From Basidiobolus meristosporus CBS 931.73 (lineage: Eukaryota; Basidiobolomycota; Basidiobolomycetes; Basidiobolales; Basidiobolaceae), in contig MCFE01000020.1 in assembly GCA_002104905.1 (NCBI GenBank), positions 124,001 to 188,000 of the forward strand: a stretch of DNA of 64,000 nt, given 5' to 3'. Made by a program: the position numbers and the translations under genes. The notes under the pieces are model-generated. The model did no database searches. It was not told the origin of the DNA and worked only from the letters and a program-made list of their open reading frames with translations. Shown here piece by piece: positions 43,801 through 54,576 of the stretch; the stretch's first letter is position 1, and each line of letters opens with the position of its first letter.

Positions 43801-44167
43801 TGTTGCAATTTAAGAAGTGATTTGGATGTAAGGAACTATAAAAAAATAGTTATAATTGTTGAACTACTGTTTATTAATAAGGAAGATCAGTATTTATATC
43901 TTTGTAGAAGTAATGCAGCTGTAACACTAAGTAAGGAGGGTTTCTCAATATTCAGGAGCATTCTGTAACAGTTACAGGGTTAATACATAATAGTTAGTAT
44001 TAGTGCTAATATGATCCTGACTATAGGTGAATAATCATAAGATTATAGAACTAAAAAAAGTGCAAAGATAGAGCTGTCAATTAGTCCCACAGTGACCAAG
44101 ACAAGTCCAGATTTATTAAGTAAACTTTTAGCTGCAGATTGATACCAAATAGTCCAATATTTTCACA
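43801..44167 (-). repeat. 5' LTR of copia-D1
   Basis: 367 bp, TGTTGCAATTTAAGAAG ... AATATTTTCACA. Confidence 0.93.
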
Positions 44168-44871
44168 GAATCACCTCTCTTTGTTTGCTTACCCACTACT
44201 ACCTTAAGTATTCCACAAATAGTTCAAATAAAAAAACACTATGGCCTCCTGCTGACTAACTTCTACACGTGTGCACAATTGCTGCAATTGACACACTTCT
44301 TTAAACTTAATTCTACAGCTTTTTAGTGTCAGTTGCTCTTATTTGTGTGAATTCCATACTGAACGGTGCAGAAATTGGTTTGTGACAAGAAGAAACACTT
44401 CATAGTTTAGACATGCTGTCCTAATAAAACTGAGTTACTTTTTGCTCCTAACCCAACTTTGCATCACTTAACTGATTACCCATGCATTTGGGCTGCTTAG
44501 CTTCTTTATATCAAAGGCATATGTATTCCATATGCACATCTGTCTGCAGTATTTTGCAACTCTTCCTGCCTATCCTTCATTTGTCATGTCATCACATTCA
44601 TGACAGACTCAAAGGTAATATTCTCAATGAGACTAGTATATGATGGTTACTGCAACTTGACTCATGTTCTTATCTCCTCATACATCTGCTCCATAGAAAG
44701 CTCCCAAAAGCCCTATGAAAAATCTCAAACTTGGAATTCATCTGATTTTCAGTTGGTATAGAGCTGGTGTTTTTGATGCAAAATTCCAAATGCAATTATT
44801 TATAGAAGTAATGGGCAACTATTAAAAATATTTGACATGGATGCTGGTTGGCCTAGTCTCCTCCTGGAGAA

Positions 44872-45240
44872 TGTTGCAATTTAAGAAGTGATTTGGATAT
44901 AAGGAACTTATCAAGAAATAGTGATAATAGTTGAACTGTTGTTTATTCATAAAGAAGCTCAGTATTTATACCTTTGTAGAAGTAATACAGCTGCAACACT
45001 AAGTAGGGAGGGTTTCTCAATATTCAGGAGCATTCTGTAACAGTTTCAGGGTTAGTACATAATGCTTGGTAATAGTGCTAATTTGATCCTGACTATAGGG
45101 GAATAATCATAAGATCATATATCTGGAGAAAGTGGCAAAGTTAAGGCAGTAAATGAGTCCTACAGTGACTAAGACTAGCCTAGAATTGTTAAGTAAACTT
45201 TTAGCTGCTGAATGATACCAAATAGTCCAATATTTCAACA
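44872..45240 (-). repeat. 3' LTR of copia-D2
   Basis: 369 bp, TGTTGCAATTTAAGAAG ... AATATTTCAACA. Differs from the 5' LTR at three sites. Confidence 0.95.
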
Positions 45241-46371
45241 CTCCCCCTCAACTAAATAATTTCTTAATTCCAATTTCTCTCTAAGGATCTCAAACTGTGG
45301 CCTAGCTAGTGGTTTTGTCAATATGTCTGCCACCATTTTGTCAGTTGGGCAGTAAACCAGCTCTACTAAGTTATTTTCTACAGCTTCCCTCACAAAGTGA
45401 TGCTGTATATCAATGTGCTTAGTTCTGGCATGATTAGTAGGATTTCTAGCTAATGAAATACAACTTTTATTATCCTTGTAAATACATGTTGGTTCACCTG
45501 AATTAAAACCTAAGTCTTTGAATAGTTTTTGTAGCCATATAGCCTCCTTAGTTGCTTGACATGCAGCCATTTATTTGGCTTCAGTTGTAGATAGTGCCAC
45601 AGTTGGTTGTTTTTTTGCAATTCCAAGTAATAGCTGCACCAGCATAAAGAAATACATAGCCTGTGGTAGAGCGTCTGTCAATCAAATCCCTACCCCAATC
45701 GGAATCACTATAACCATCAAATTTTGCCTATTAGCTGCTCCAGAGTATTCCAGTACCATATTTATGGTACCTTGTAGATATCTGAAAATCCGCTTAACTG
45801 CTGCAATTTGATCTGATCCATAGTTCTGCATGAATTGACTGACTATTCCAGCTGCTACTGCAATATCTGGACGTGTAGACACCATCAAGTACATTAGGCT
45901 ACCAACCATTGATTGATAGGGAACGTTTTGGTCCTTATTTGAGCCGTTTTCATCTATAACTGGCTGAGATTTGCTTAATTTCAGGTTATTGTCCATAGGG
46001 GTTGCTGCAGGCTTGCAATTTTCCATTTCAAAGCATCTAAGAATGTCCCTGATGTACTTCGACTGATTCAGCACAATTTTCTACCTAGGTATGTCAAATT
46101 TGACCTCAATTCCAAGAAAATAGCTCAATTTTCCAAGATCTTTCATCTCAAACTTGCTGAAGAGATCTGATTTTGTCTGTTTAAGTGCCTCTTGATCACT
46201 TGTAGCTGTAATTAGGTCGTCCACATAAAGAACTAGGATGATCACACCCTTTTTGAGCTGTTTCACAAATATACTGTGATCTGCAGTGCTACGAGAGAAC
46301 CCAATTTCCTCTAGATATGTGTCAATCTTGTTATACCATGCTCTGGGTGCCTGCTTAAGCCCATACAACAA
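45235..46371 (-). pseudogene. Copia-D2 RT C-terminal part and RNase H
   Basis: RT continues LLYGLKQAPRAWYNK with the intact active site LYVDDLITA, then a TAG at 46081-46083, SKYIRDILRCFEMENCKPAA, RPDIAVAAGIVSQFMQNYG, a one-base deletion in a T run near 45722, an extra base in a T run near 45616 and a TAA just before MAACQATKEA. RNase H ends DILTKPLARPQFEILREKLE. The RT catalytic residues are kept. Confidence 0.9.
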
Positions 46372-46374
46372 TTT

Positions 46375-48168
46375 TCAAAGTTTGCACACCTTATGGGGGC
46401 TTTTTGGATCGGTAAAACCTTCTGGTTGCTCTATATATATAGTTTCTTGCAAATCCCCATTTAGAAAGGCTGTTTTGACGTCCATTTGGTGTAGATCTAG
46501 ACTGTGTACAGCTGCCAGGGTTAGAACTGTCCTAATAGAGTTAAACTTGGCAACTGGAGCAAATGTTTCCTTAAAGTCTAGTCCCTGGATCTGGGAATAG
46601 CCTTTAGCTACCAATCTAGCCTTGTACTTATCAATGGCACCATTTGAGGTTATCTTGATCTTGTAGACCCATCTACATCCTATTGGCTTTCTCCCATTTG
46701 GTAAATCTACCAGTTCCCACGTTTTTGCCTTGATCAGTGATTGGTACTCCTCCTGCATGGCTTGTTGCCACTTAGTAGCATCTGGACCTTGCATTGCCTG
46801 TTCCAGATTCTGAGGTTTGGCACATATGGCAAGATAAGCTTCTTTGTGATCATTGGATGTCTGCCACCAGGATCCAGGGGCATTTCTTATTCTGGTAGAT
46901 CTCCTAACTGGGATAATCTGTTCTGATCTGGAACTAGTAGAAGTATCTTCCATCTCTGGCTGGATTTGGTACGTATCTTCTTCATTTGTGTTGATTGCAT
47001 CATCAGGTAGCTGGCCAATGATTTCTGTGGCTTTCTGATCTGAATTCTCCTCAAATACAACGTCCCTGCTCTTGATCAGCTTCTGAATTTTGCCATCATA
47101 CACTCTATACCCTTTAGTATCTTCACAATACCCAAGAAAGATCCCTTTTCTACTCTTTGGTTCCAACTTTGAGTGTTTTTTGTCAGGGATGTGATAAAAA
47201 ACAGCACTGCCAAAGATCCTGAGGTGCTGGAGATCTGGTTTTTTCCCTGTATATGCTTCAAAGGTTGTAGAATCACGTAGTGTTGTTGTTGGGCATCTGT
47301 TCTTGATGTATACAGTGGTAGCAACAGATTCAGCCCAAAACTTGTAGTCCATTCCCTTATCATGTAGCATAGATCTTCCCATCTCTACTATTGTTCTATT
47401 TGCACGTTCTGCTACTCCATTTTGCTGTGGAGTATGAGGAACTGTGGTCTGTTGAAGTATATCAGTAGACAAGCAGTATTTTGCAAACTGCTTTGAGCAG
47501 TATTCTCCTCCATTGTCACTTGGTAGTACCTTCAATTTACACCCAGTTTGTGTTTCTGCCATATTCTTGAAGTGCTTAAGCGTCTCTAAAGCTTAATCCT
47601 TTGTTTTAAGGAAGTACACCTATGTATATCTTGTCTTGTCATCAATAAACGTCATAAAGTATCTCTTGGCTCCAAAGGACAGTGTTCTCATGGGGCCACG
47701 TATGTCTGAGTGTACAATAGCCAATATTTTGGTAGTATTGATGCCTTCTAAGCTCTTGAAACGTTGCCTAGCTTGTTTGCCATATGAACATCCCTTACAA
47801 ACATTCAATTTGATCGGAACTGAGTATTTTAGGCCCAAAACAAGCTGATTTTTCACCAATTGGCTCATTTTCTGTTCCCCTATGTGTCCTAGCCTCCTAT
47901 GCCACGTCTCCCAGTTGGTTTCATTAGTTTCAGCAATGTTGACATATTCAGGTACAATGATCTTGCATTGTAACTTGTATATATTGTGATCTCTGATTCC
48001 CGAAGCTAATTTTTGTCCATTTTCACTCAGTATTGAGCAGCTCAGCTTTGTAAAAACAAATTTCAGTCCCTGTGTAGTTGCTTTACTGACTGAGAGTAGG
48101 TTCTTAGCTATTCCAGGTACATAGAGTAAGTCAGTCAGTTTTTGCTGTTGTTGCCCCTGAGTTATCAC
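46375..48168 (-). pseudogene. Copia-D2 integrase and RT N-terminal part
   Basis: 47620-48168: VPGIAKNLLSVSKATTQG, HHCC site (HRRLGH ... CKGCSYGKQARQ), HSDIRGPM. Then a TAG at 47620-47622 (Trp in copia-D1) and a TAA at 47593-47595. 46375-47562: integrase D (PSDNGGEY), E (QNGVAERANRT), the GIFLGYCEDTKGYRVYDG block, the linker, and the RT start CRWVYKIKITSNGA with FAPVAKFNSIR. A TGA at 46375-46377 replaces an Arg codon. Confidence 0.92.
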
Positions 48169-49153
48169 TCATATTTAGTTGTATAGACCCACTGGCGGTA
48201 GCTTCCAATGCAGAGTTATCTCCCAGATAAACCTTTCTTACGGGAATAGTCTTTAAGTTGCTGAACCAATCCTTTATACCACAAATATGCTGTGATGCTC
48301 CAGAGTCAATATACCATTCATTACTTTGGTTACTTGCACTCTCTTGTACAGTGACAAATAACTGTTCATTAGTAGTTATATGGTTTGCCTGCTCTAGTTT
48401 CTGTTTTTCGTCTGCTTGTTTTTTCTTGCATTCTCTTGCCCAGTGTCCTGGCTTCTTACAGTAGTTACAGCAGCCAGGTTTTCTTCGGTTTTGTTGCTTT
48501 CCCTTCTTTTCTGTATGCCTTTCTGAACTGAATAAAGCATTATCTTCAATTTTCTCTGCTTGATCATTACATCTGAGTTCTTCATGGAGAAGTCTTCCTT
48601 TGACATAGTCTAAAGTCAAGTTGTCTTCTCTGCGTTCAAAAGAAAGTATGAGTGGGTCATACTTGTCTGGTAGGCTGCAAAGCAGACAGAGTATCTTTTC
48701 TTCATCATCTACACCAGCATTAATACTGTAAAGTTCTTCTGCAAGTGTCTCCATTCTGGTAACTAGTTGTAGCATGTCATCATCTGGCTTTTTTCTCATG
48801 TTGAAGAACCTTTGTTTCAAATACAGCTTGCTTGATACTGACTTTGCTCTAAAGATCTTCTCTAAGGATTCCCATGCTGCTTTGGCAGTATTTGAGGCAT
48901 GGATTTGTCCAATGAAGGAGTCGTGCACATTGATGCGTATTGCATTGAAGGCCTTTCTCTCCTTCTCTTGAAACTTCTCCACATCTTCTGCTGTTCCTTT
49001 GGGCTCAACTTCCTTTCCTGTTACTATGTTCCAAAGCTTTCTTTCCTCAAGGTGGATCTGCATCTTGATTCTCCAAAGTCTGTAGTTCTTCCCATCAAAC
49101 CTCTCCTTTACAGGGAAGATGTTGGTATTGCTTTGTTTGCTGGTAGAAGTCAT
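48131..49153 (-). CDS. Copia-D2 gag and protease start (340 codons open)
   Basis: Longest intact element gene here. Starts MTSTSKQSNTNIFPVKERFD. Gag blocks NYRLWRIKMQIHLEERKLWN, KAAWESLEKIF, KLYLKQRFFNMRKK and GVDDEEKILCLLCSLPDKYD (copia UBN2-type gag), zinc knuckle CCNYCKKPGHWAREC (~residue 228), protease EWYIDSGASQHICG (DSG ~residue 281), YLGDNSALEA. It ends at TGA 48131-48133 because of an extra A in an A run (near 48145), after which the polyprotein continues one frame over. Gag alone could be made from this reading. Confidence 0.9.
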   Translation of the reverse strand: MTSTSKQSNTNIFPVKERFDGKNYRLWRIKMQIHLEERKLWNIVTGKEVEPKGTAEDVEKFQEKERKAFNAIRINVHDSFIGQIHASNTAKAAWESLEKIFRAKSVSSKLYLKQRFFNMRKKPDDDMLQLVTRMETLAEELYSINAGVDDEEKILCLLCSLPDKYDPLILSFERREDNLTLDYVKGRLLHEELRCNDQAEKIEDNALFSSERHTEKKGKQQNRRKPGCCNYCKKPGHWARECKKKQADEKQKLEQANHITTNEQLFVTVQESASNQSNEWYIDSGASQHICGIKDWFSNLKTIPVRKVYLGDNSALEATASGSIQLNMSDNSGATTAKTD

Positions 49154-49155
49154 CT

Positions 49156-49185
49156 TTAGAATAGATTAAGGCAATCGGGACTCAT
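49156..49185 (-). other. Nine-codon upstream frame in copia-D2 leader
   Basis: AUG in the primer site, MSPDCLNLF, stop TAA, two bases before the gag ATG at 49153. Substitutions relative to copia-D1 are silent or change TGA to TAA. Confidence 0.6.
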
Positions 49186-49189
49186 AACC
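49178..49189 (-). other. Primer-binding site, copia-D2
   Basis: GGTTATGAGTCC on the minus strand: the copia-D1 site with one change in the distal part. Confidence 0.8.
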
Positions 49190-49558
49190 TGTTGCAATTT
49201 AAGAAGTGATTTGGATATAAGGAACTTATCAAGAAATAGTTATAATAGTTGAACTGTTGTTTATTCATAAAGAAGCTCAGTATTTATACCTTTGTAGAAG
49301 TAATACAGCTGCAACACTAAGTAGGGAGGGTTTCTCAATATTCAGGAGCATTCTGTAACAGTTTCAGGGTTAGTACATAATGTTTGGTAATAGTGCTAAT
49401 TTGATCCTGACTATAGGGGAATAATCATAAGATCATATATCTGGAGAAAGTGGCAAAGTTAAGGCAGTAAATGAGTCCTACAGTGACTAAGACTAGCCTA
49501 GAATTGTTAAGTAAATTTTTAGCTGCTGAATGATACCAAATAGTCCAATATTTCAACA
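49190..49558 (-). repeat. 5' LTR of copia-D2
   Basis: 369 bp, TGTTGCAATTTAAGAAG ... AATATTTCAACA. Confidence 0.95.
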
Positions 49559-50110
49559 GAGAATTGGTGTTCTTGCTTGCCTGTCAGCTGATGACAGAAT
49601 GACTAAGAGTTGTCAATTGTAAGAAACTTGGAATTCAGCTGATATTATGATGGTATTTTGCTGGCCTTTTCTTATTTTTTTTAGGGAAGGTGAAGCAAGC
49701 CCCAATATTTACACATACTATGCAACATGGAGTAGAGAATGCATACAGTAGCAGCAGAGATCCATGAATTCAGCTTGATATATATAGTGTAGCAGCTCAA
49801 ATCCTGCCACAAACTCCTTGCATAAAGGCTGTAAATGTGTCAACTTGTCATTGGTGATCCACTTCCAGATAAATATTCCTTCAATATCAACAGATGACCA
49901 CCAATAATTCCAATGTACACTTGGTAGATATCACTTTAGAAAAGTCCTTGCATTTGTATAGTTGCATCAGCTTGTGAATACTGATTGGAGCTTACAAGAA
50001 GTACTCTGGGTAGCAGATACTCTGTAATATCTTGCCAATTCTTTCAGATTTCTCTGGTATCTCCAAGAACTCATTCAGCTTGAATTAACCCATACCCACG
50101 TACGTGCAAT

Positions 50111-50280
50111 AGACTTGTTCAGTTGGATGGTGCCACATTGAGCAATGAGTGCCAAATTATGCCATAGTGTGCAAGGGAGGCCCAGCAAGCCTATACTTGC
50201 CCACAGAGTATGCAGCATAGCTCTGCATATTCATGTAAAGCAGCCCCTGTGTTTCACCCATTGTGCTGGAGAAAATCCAT
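50111..50280 (+). mobile_element. Half MITE (one arm of the foldback element)
   Basis: AGACTTGTTCAGTTGGATGG... matches the first ~170 bases of the MITE at 11854 and stops in the middle of the arm at GAGAAAATCCAT. CACTA-4 lies on its left and oppositely oriented CACTA-5 on its right, so it marks a rearrangement point. Confidence 0.85.
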
Positions 50281-51330
50281 CACTAAGAACACTGTCTTTC
50301 CACAGACAGAATGTGCAGAAGTAAGCATGTAATTGCAGCAAGGTTGGCAAGCTACAAACCATTGGCCTGAATATGGAAACAATTGGAAACCAGAGAAGCT
50401 TAATATAGAGGGTATCTGTTGAAGTAAAAGCTTTCCACTGGGAGCAATGTATTTGCTTTTCAACAATATCCCTATACTAATGACCAAGTTGTATATTGGT
50501 CATTTCAAGCTAAATGAGTCCTTTGATACACCAGTAAATTTAGAAAGATTTGGCAAGATATCACAGAGTATCTGCTACCCTTAGTACTTCTCACAGGCTC
50601 CAATTTATATTCACATGCATATGCAACAATACAAATGCAAAGATTGGATGAACTGGATATGTATTTATTCAAGTGGCATTCTGAAGCCATTCCTACCAAG
50701 AGTACATTGGGAACATTGGGAGTCATATGTGGACATTGTAGGAATATTTATCAAGAAGCAGATCACTAATGCCAACTTGACATATCTACAGCTGTTGTGT
50801 GAGGAGCTTGTGGTGGGATTTGATCAACTATAATATAAACATAAAGCTGAACATGTAGATCTCTGCCACTACTATATCCATTCTCTACTCCATCTTGCAA
50901 GGTGTGTGGAGAATATTGGGCTTTGCTTCACCTTTTGGGAGTTTCCCATGGAGCAGATGTGAGGGGAGATAGGAAGACTAGTCAAGTAGCAGGTATTACC
51001 ATATCCCAATCTTATCAAGAATATCACCTTCAAATCAATCATGGATATGATGAGTTGGCACATGGAGGTCAGCCAAGAAGAGTTGGAAAGTACTGAGGAC
51101 AAATGTGCACATGGGGACACCTATGTCTTTATGAAGCTAAACAGCCCAATGCATGGGTAATCAGTCAAGTAATGCATAGTTGGGTTGGGTGCCACAAGCA
51201 ACTAACTTTTATCAGGAAAACTCTACCAAGATATGCCAGAATTCTAATGGTCACAAGCCAACTTCTACACCATTCAGTATGGGATTCACACAAACAAAAG
51301 CCAGAGCGCACCTATAAGGGGGACTAGCAT
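50281..51330 (+). pseudogene. CACTA-5 tnp2 C-terminal half
   Basis: Relic of the transposase from after the GDTP block to the C-terminus. Readable pieces include QQYKCKDWMNWICIYSSGIL, ITNANLTYLQLLCEELVVGF and the ENIGLCFTFWEFPMEQM region. Many stops; catalytic residues are absent from this part. Confidence 0.75.
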
Positions 51331-51398
51331 CCAGCTGGGAGAAGGAATATATTGGCTAAATACCAAGAAGCTCTTTGCAGATATTCAGGAGGTATTCA

Positions 51399-52145
51399 TG
51401 GCCAAAGTTGCAACAACCAAGCATATGTTTACAAGATGTATATGTTACCAGTAGTACAAGATATATGGCAACTTTGCAAGTATCACACTGAAAAGCTGTA
51501 AGTTGAGGTGATAGAAATATGTCAATTGCAGCAGGTGTGCCTGTTTGTAGAGGTTAGTAAGCAGGAGGCCATGGTTTTTTTTGATTTGAACTATATTTGG
51601 AATGCCCAAGGTAGTAGGGGGTAAGCAAATAAAGAGGGGTAATTCAACAGTGGAGTACATGAATTGCACAAGGGGAGGTAGAAAAGGAAATACCTATTGG
51701 TAAATTGGTACAGTTGCATTATACAGAACCAGTGGTAGGCTGTTGTAGTGGGGTAACAGTGACACCCACTGACTGATGTGCTCATTCCCCAATTTTCTAA
51801 ATCCCTGGCCAAAGTGGCAACAATTAGGCATATATTTGCAAGATGTATATGTTACCAGTAGTACAAGATATATGGCAACTTTGCAAGTATCACACTGAAA
51901 AGCTGTAAGTTGAGGTGATAGAAGTATGTCAATTGCAGCACGTGTGCATGTTTGTAGAGGTTAGTAAGCAGGAGGCCATGGTTTTTTTTGATTTGAACTA
52001 TATGTGGAATGCCCAAGGTAGTAGTGGGTAAGCAAATAAAGAGGGGTAATTCTACAGTGGAATATATGAATAGCACAAGAGGAGGTAGCAAGAGGAAATA
52101 CCATTGGGTAAATTGATATGGTAGCATTATAGAGAACCAGCTGTA
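51399..52145 (+). repeat. Tandem repeat with LTR-B piece in the middle
   Basis: Copy 1 51399-51743 and copy 2 51806-52145 both start TGGCCAAAG and end near the CCAGTGGTAGGC / CCAGCTGTAGGC site. Between them is 51744-51805. Confidence 0.85.
51744..51805 (+). repeat. Truncated gypsy-B LTR piece
   Basis: First 62 bases of LTR-B (TGTAGTGGGGTAACAGTG ... AAATCCC). The left junction AGTGGTAGGCTGT|TGTAGTG is the same as that of the solo LTR in CACTA-7 (55889/55890). Confidence 0.85.
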
Positions 52146-52511
52146 GGCCATCTTACTGCTTACATAATGTGATCAGAGTCTTGCCATGAGGCCAATGCAA
52201 CACCATAAAGTTTCTGCCATACAATGTAATTGGATGTCCTGGCCAATTAGATCCACTTAGAATAGTTATTGAGTGCTAAAAGACCGCAATAATATCATGC
52301 AAATATGATCACAGTACCAATTAAATCTTGTCAAGTTTTATCCCTGTATTTGGTTGTAAAGTTAGCAAAACACTGTCATGATCCTGTCATAAGATCATCA
52401 GGAGGGCCACTAAGTCTAAGCTGCTGTTATTGTGATGGTCTCTAAGTGGGATCCTGATGGCTGATCTTGATTGGATCCACCTGCGGGACCAAATTATCTT
52501 TCATAGGGTTT

Positions 52512-52662
52512 TAGCTTTAATACCACAAGATAGGTGGCAGCTTAAGGTTGATCAAACTCAGTGGCCAGCAGCATTTGCTGGCAGAGTTCTTGTTTGATGA
52601 GAATCCATCAGGTGCCAAGGCAAATGCATGGTCATACATACCTTCAGAGTAGCCCTTGCTAC
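52512..52662 (-). mobile_element. CACTA-6 fragment (tnp2)
   Basis: About 150 bases matching 28870-29030 of CACTA-3 (region of LALDGF and WPLIL). Bounded by the CACTA-5 end on the left and the copia-A4 LTR on the right. Confidence 0.75.
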
Positions 52663-52726
52663 TGTTGTAAGAGTCTTGGAGATATTGGAAGTGAATGGGA
52701 AGAGGAGTAGATTATGTGGTTTCACT

Positions 52727-53095
52727 TGTTACAAGTCTTGGTATAAGAGTTGTAGAGGAATAGGGAGTTTAGCTAGTATTGTATTCACTAAAACTTGAAC
52801 TGCTTTTTATTGAGGTTCCAGCAGCTCCTTATATACATTTTGCCAGAACATTTGCTGACTAATTGTATTTGCTAATGTAGGCTGTGGCTGATGACTCATT
52901 TGATTGCATCATCATCACCTAATTAGATCCTACTTAATATAACTATTTCTGTCTGATAAGGATCTGCTACTTCATCTGCTGACTAATACTGCTGATTTGA
53001 TAGATAACACTGATGTACTGAGAGGCTAAACATAAAACTAATTGATTTAACTAAATACTGATCTAACTTAACCATTCAAGCGGTAGATCATAGCA
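52727..53095 (-). repeat. Solo gypsy-C LTR nested in a copia-A LTR
   Basis: 369 bp, TGTTACAAGTCTTGG ... GATCATAGCA, flanked by CACT (52723-52726, 53096-53099). Removing it restores the copia-A LTR sequence around TTTCACTTAATGA. Confidence 0.9.
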
Positions 53096-53390
53096 CACTT
53101 AATGATTTCTTGAATGTAAAAGTAGTATTTATACTTTTGCATAGTATTAGTATAACAAGCATGTAGAATAGATTAAGGAAGGTCCCAACAACATGTGTGC
53201 AAAGTTTGGGGCTGTTTGGACAACTTTGAGAATTTTTATGTTCTGGGTACCTGTATTTTGGTGAAAATATTCTAAGTCCCAACTAGGATTTGGTTAGTAT
53301 TCACTAGGATTTGAAGGTGATGATCTGTATGACTAAGTGAGGTGAATATCTTAGCAGAATTATGAAGCTTTAAAACACTCCCACTCAGCT

Positions 53391-54576
53391 AAATGGTCAT
53401 ACTGACTAGTCCTAATTTTGACCTAAGATATTCAAACTTGCCTCTAGCTAATAGTTTGGTGTACATGTCTGCATTCATTTCATGTGAGGGATAATAAACA
53501 AAGCTAACTATGTTATTCTCTTTAGCTTCATGCATAAAATGAAGTCTAATATCTATGTGCTTAGTTAAAGCTTGAGAAGTTGGATTTCTACCTAATTATA
53601 TGCATGCTTGATTATCTTGAAAGAAAGTAATAGGTATTTTTTGACATAGCCTTAAATCTGCAAAGAGCTTTCTTTACCACATTGCTTCCTTTGTTGCTTC
53701 ACAGGCTGCCATATTCTCTGCCTCTGTGGTAGAAAGTGCTATGGTTGGGCGCTTTCTTGAATTCTGTGAAATTGCTCCTTGACAGTAAGGAAAGGTGTAT
53801 CCTATTGTGGATCATCTGTCTTCTAAATTTTCTCCCCAATCAGCATCAGAGTATCCCACAAGATTCTGTTCTAAATCCTTATAAGTATATCTTAAGCAGA
53901 TATCATCAGTTCCTTTTAGGTATCTAAAAACCTGCTTAACTGCTGCAATATGATCAGATCCATAGTTCTAATTATGCTGGCTGACAACTCCCACTGGATA
54001 TGAGATATCTGGACATGTTCCAAGCATGATATACATCAGACTACTGATCATTGATTGATAAGGAAGGTCAGGGCTTTCAGATGGCACCAAGCTCTCTGGA
54101 TTTGGTTGAGTCTTGACCAAGTTAAGATTTGTCTCCATTGGGGTAGCTGCTGGTTTACAGTCTTCCATTTGATACTTCTTTAGTATATCTTGAGTGTACT
54201 TGGATTGGCTTACAGTAATAGTCTGGGTACCTCTGTCTATGGAGAAGTTAATCCCTAAGAAGTAACTGAGTTCTGCTAGATTGGACATCTTGAACTCCAT
54301 CAATAGGCTGGATTTAGTCTCTTCTAACATTTATAGGTTGTTGGCAGCTATAATTAGGTCATCCACATATAGAGATAATAGAACTGAACTTGCTTTATCT
54401 GGCTTATAGTATTTACTATAGTCAGGATTACTTCTTTTGAAACTCAAACATTCCAAATAAGGATCTATATTATGATTCCAGGTGCTCAGAGATTGTCTGA
54501 GTCCATGTAGAGACTTTTTAAGCTTGCAGATGAAATGCAGTTATCCTGGTCAACAAACCCATTAGGCTGGCTCATG
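53391..54576 (-). pseudogene. Copia-A4 RT and RNase H
   Basis: Reads from the RT middle: KSLHGLRQSLS, YSKYYKPDKASS, active site LYVDDLIIA intact, a stop before MLEETKSSLLMEFKMSNLAE (53968-54330), SKYTQDILKKYQMEDCKPAA, then RNase H with stops, including a TGA in the DRRSTTG block. Close relative of copia-A1. Confidence 0.87.

Larger units (their letters stand above)
39625..44167 (-). mobile_element. Copia-D1 retrotransposon, full length, decayed
   Basis: 4543 bp. LTRs 39625-39991 and 43801-44167, TSD GAATC perfect on both sides (39620-39624, 44168-44172), primer site 43789-43800, polypurine tract 39992-40003. Domain order gag, protease, integrase, RT, RNase H (copia). LTRs differ at many positions, clearly more than in copia-D2, so it is the older D copy. 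Confidence 0.95.
44872..49558 (-). mobile_element. Copia-D2 retrotransposon, full length, youngest in the window
   Basis: 4687 bp. LTRs 44872-45240 and 49190-49558, both 369 bp with three differences by eye; perfect TSD GAGAA (44867-44871, 49559-49563); primer site 49178-49189; polypurine tract 45241-45251. Gag is intact to the protease; the rest has several stops and single-base indels. It sits inside element X, itself inside CACTA-4. Confidence 0.96.
44711..49686. mobile_element. Element X: short CCCTA-ended element split by copia-D2
   Basis: Left end CCCTATGAAAAATCTC, right end TTTTTTTTAGGG, TSD AAG (44708-44710, 49687-49689); the host CACTA-4 sequence CCCAAAAGGTGAAGC is restored by its removal. 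Without copia-D2 it is only ~285 bp and non-coding, so it looks like a non-autonomous CACTA derivative. A 20-base motif (AAACTTGGAATTCA.CTGAT) occurs near both ends as a direct repeat. Confidence 0.7.
39165..50110 (-). mobile_element. CACTA-4 fragment carrying nested elements
   Basis: Starts with a decayed end (TCCTATGGACAATATTTTGG, compare CCCTATGAAAAGTAATTTGG) and runs in the same orientation as CACTA-3. Parts: 39165-39624, then after copia-D1 44173-44710, then after element X 49690-50110. It covers the end region and the C-terminal half of tnp2. It stops at 50110 where a half MITE begins. No open frame of note remains. Confidence 0.8.
50281..52508 (+). mobile_element. CACTA-5 fragment with right end
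   Basis: Starts inside tnp2 (CACTAAGAACACTGTC) and runs to the right end CTTTCATAGGG at 52508. Gene remains: MNWICIYSSGILKPFLPRVH (50615-50833), GPCFTFW-type block around 50920. Near its end a 340-base segment is doubled (51399-51743 and 51806-52145) with a 62-base piece of LTR-B between the copies. Confidence 0.82.
52663..54576 (-). mobile_element. Copia-A4 fragment (3' LTR and RT-RNase H)
   Basis: 3' LTR 52663-52726 and 53096-53377, split by a solo gypsy-C LTR; polypurine tract at 53378; then RNase H and RT to 54576, where CACTA-7 starts. No 5' half. Diverged from copia-A1 with more stops. Confidence 0.88.

Noticed and set aside
39165-52508. One giant 13-kb composite CACTA element with inverted ends
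   Set aside because: The outer flanks TAC and TTT do not match and the neighbours are different elements, so a single transposition unit is not supported.
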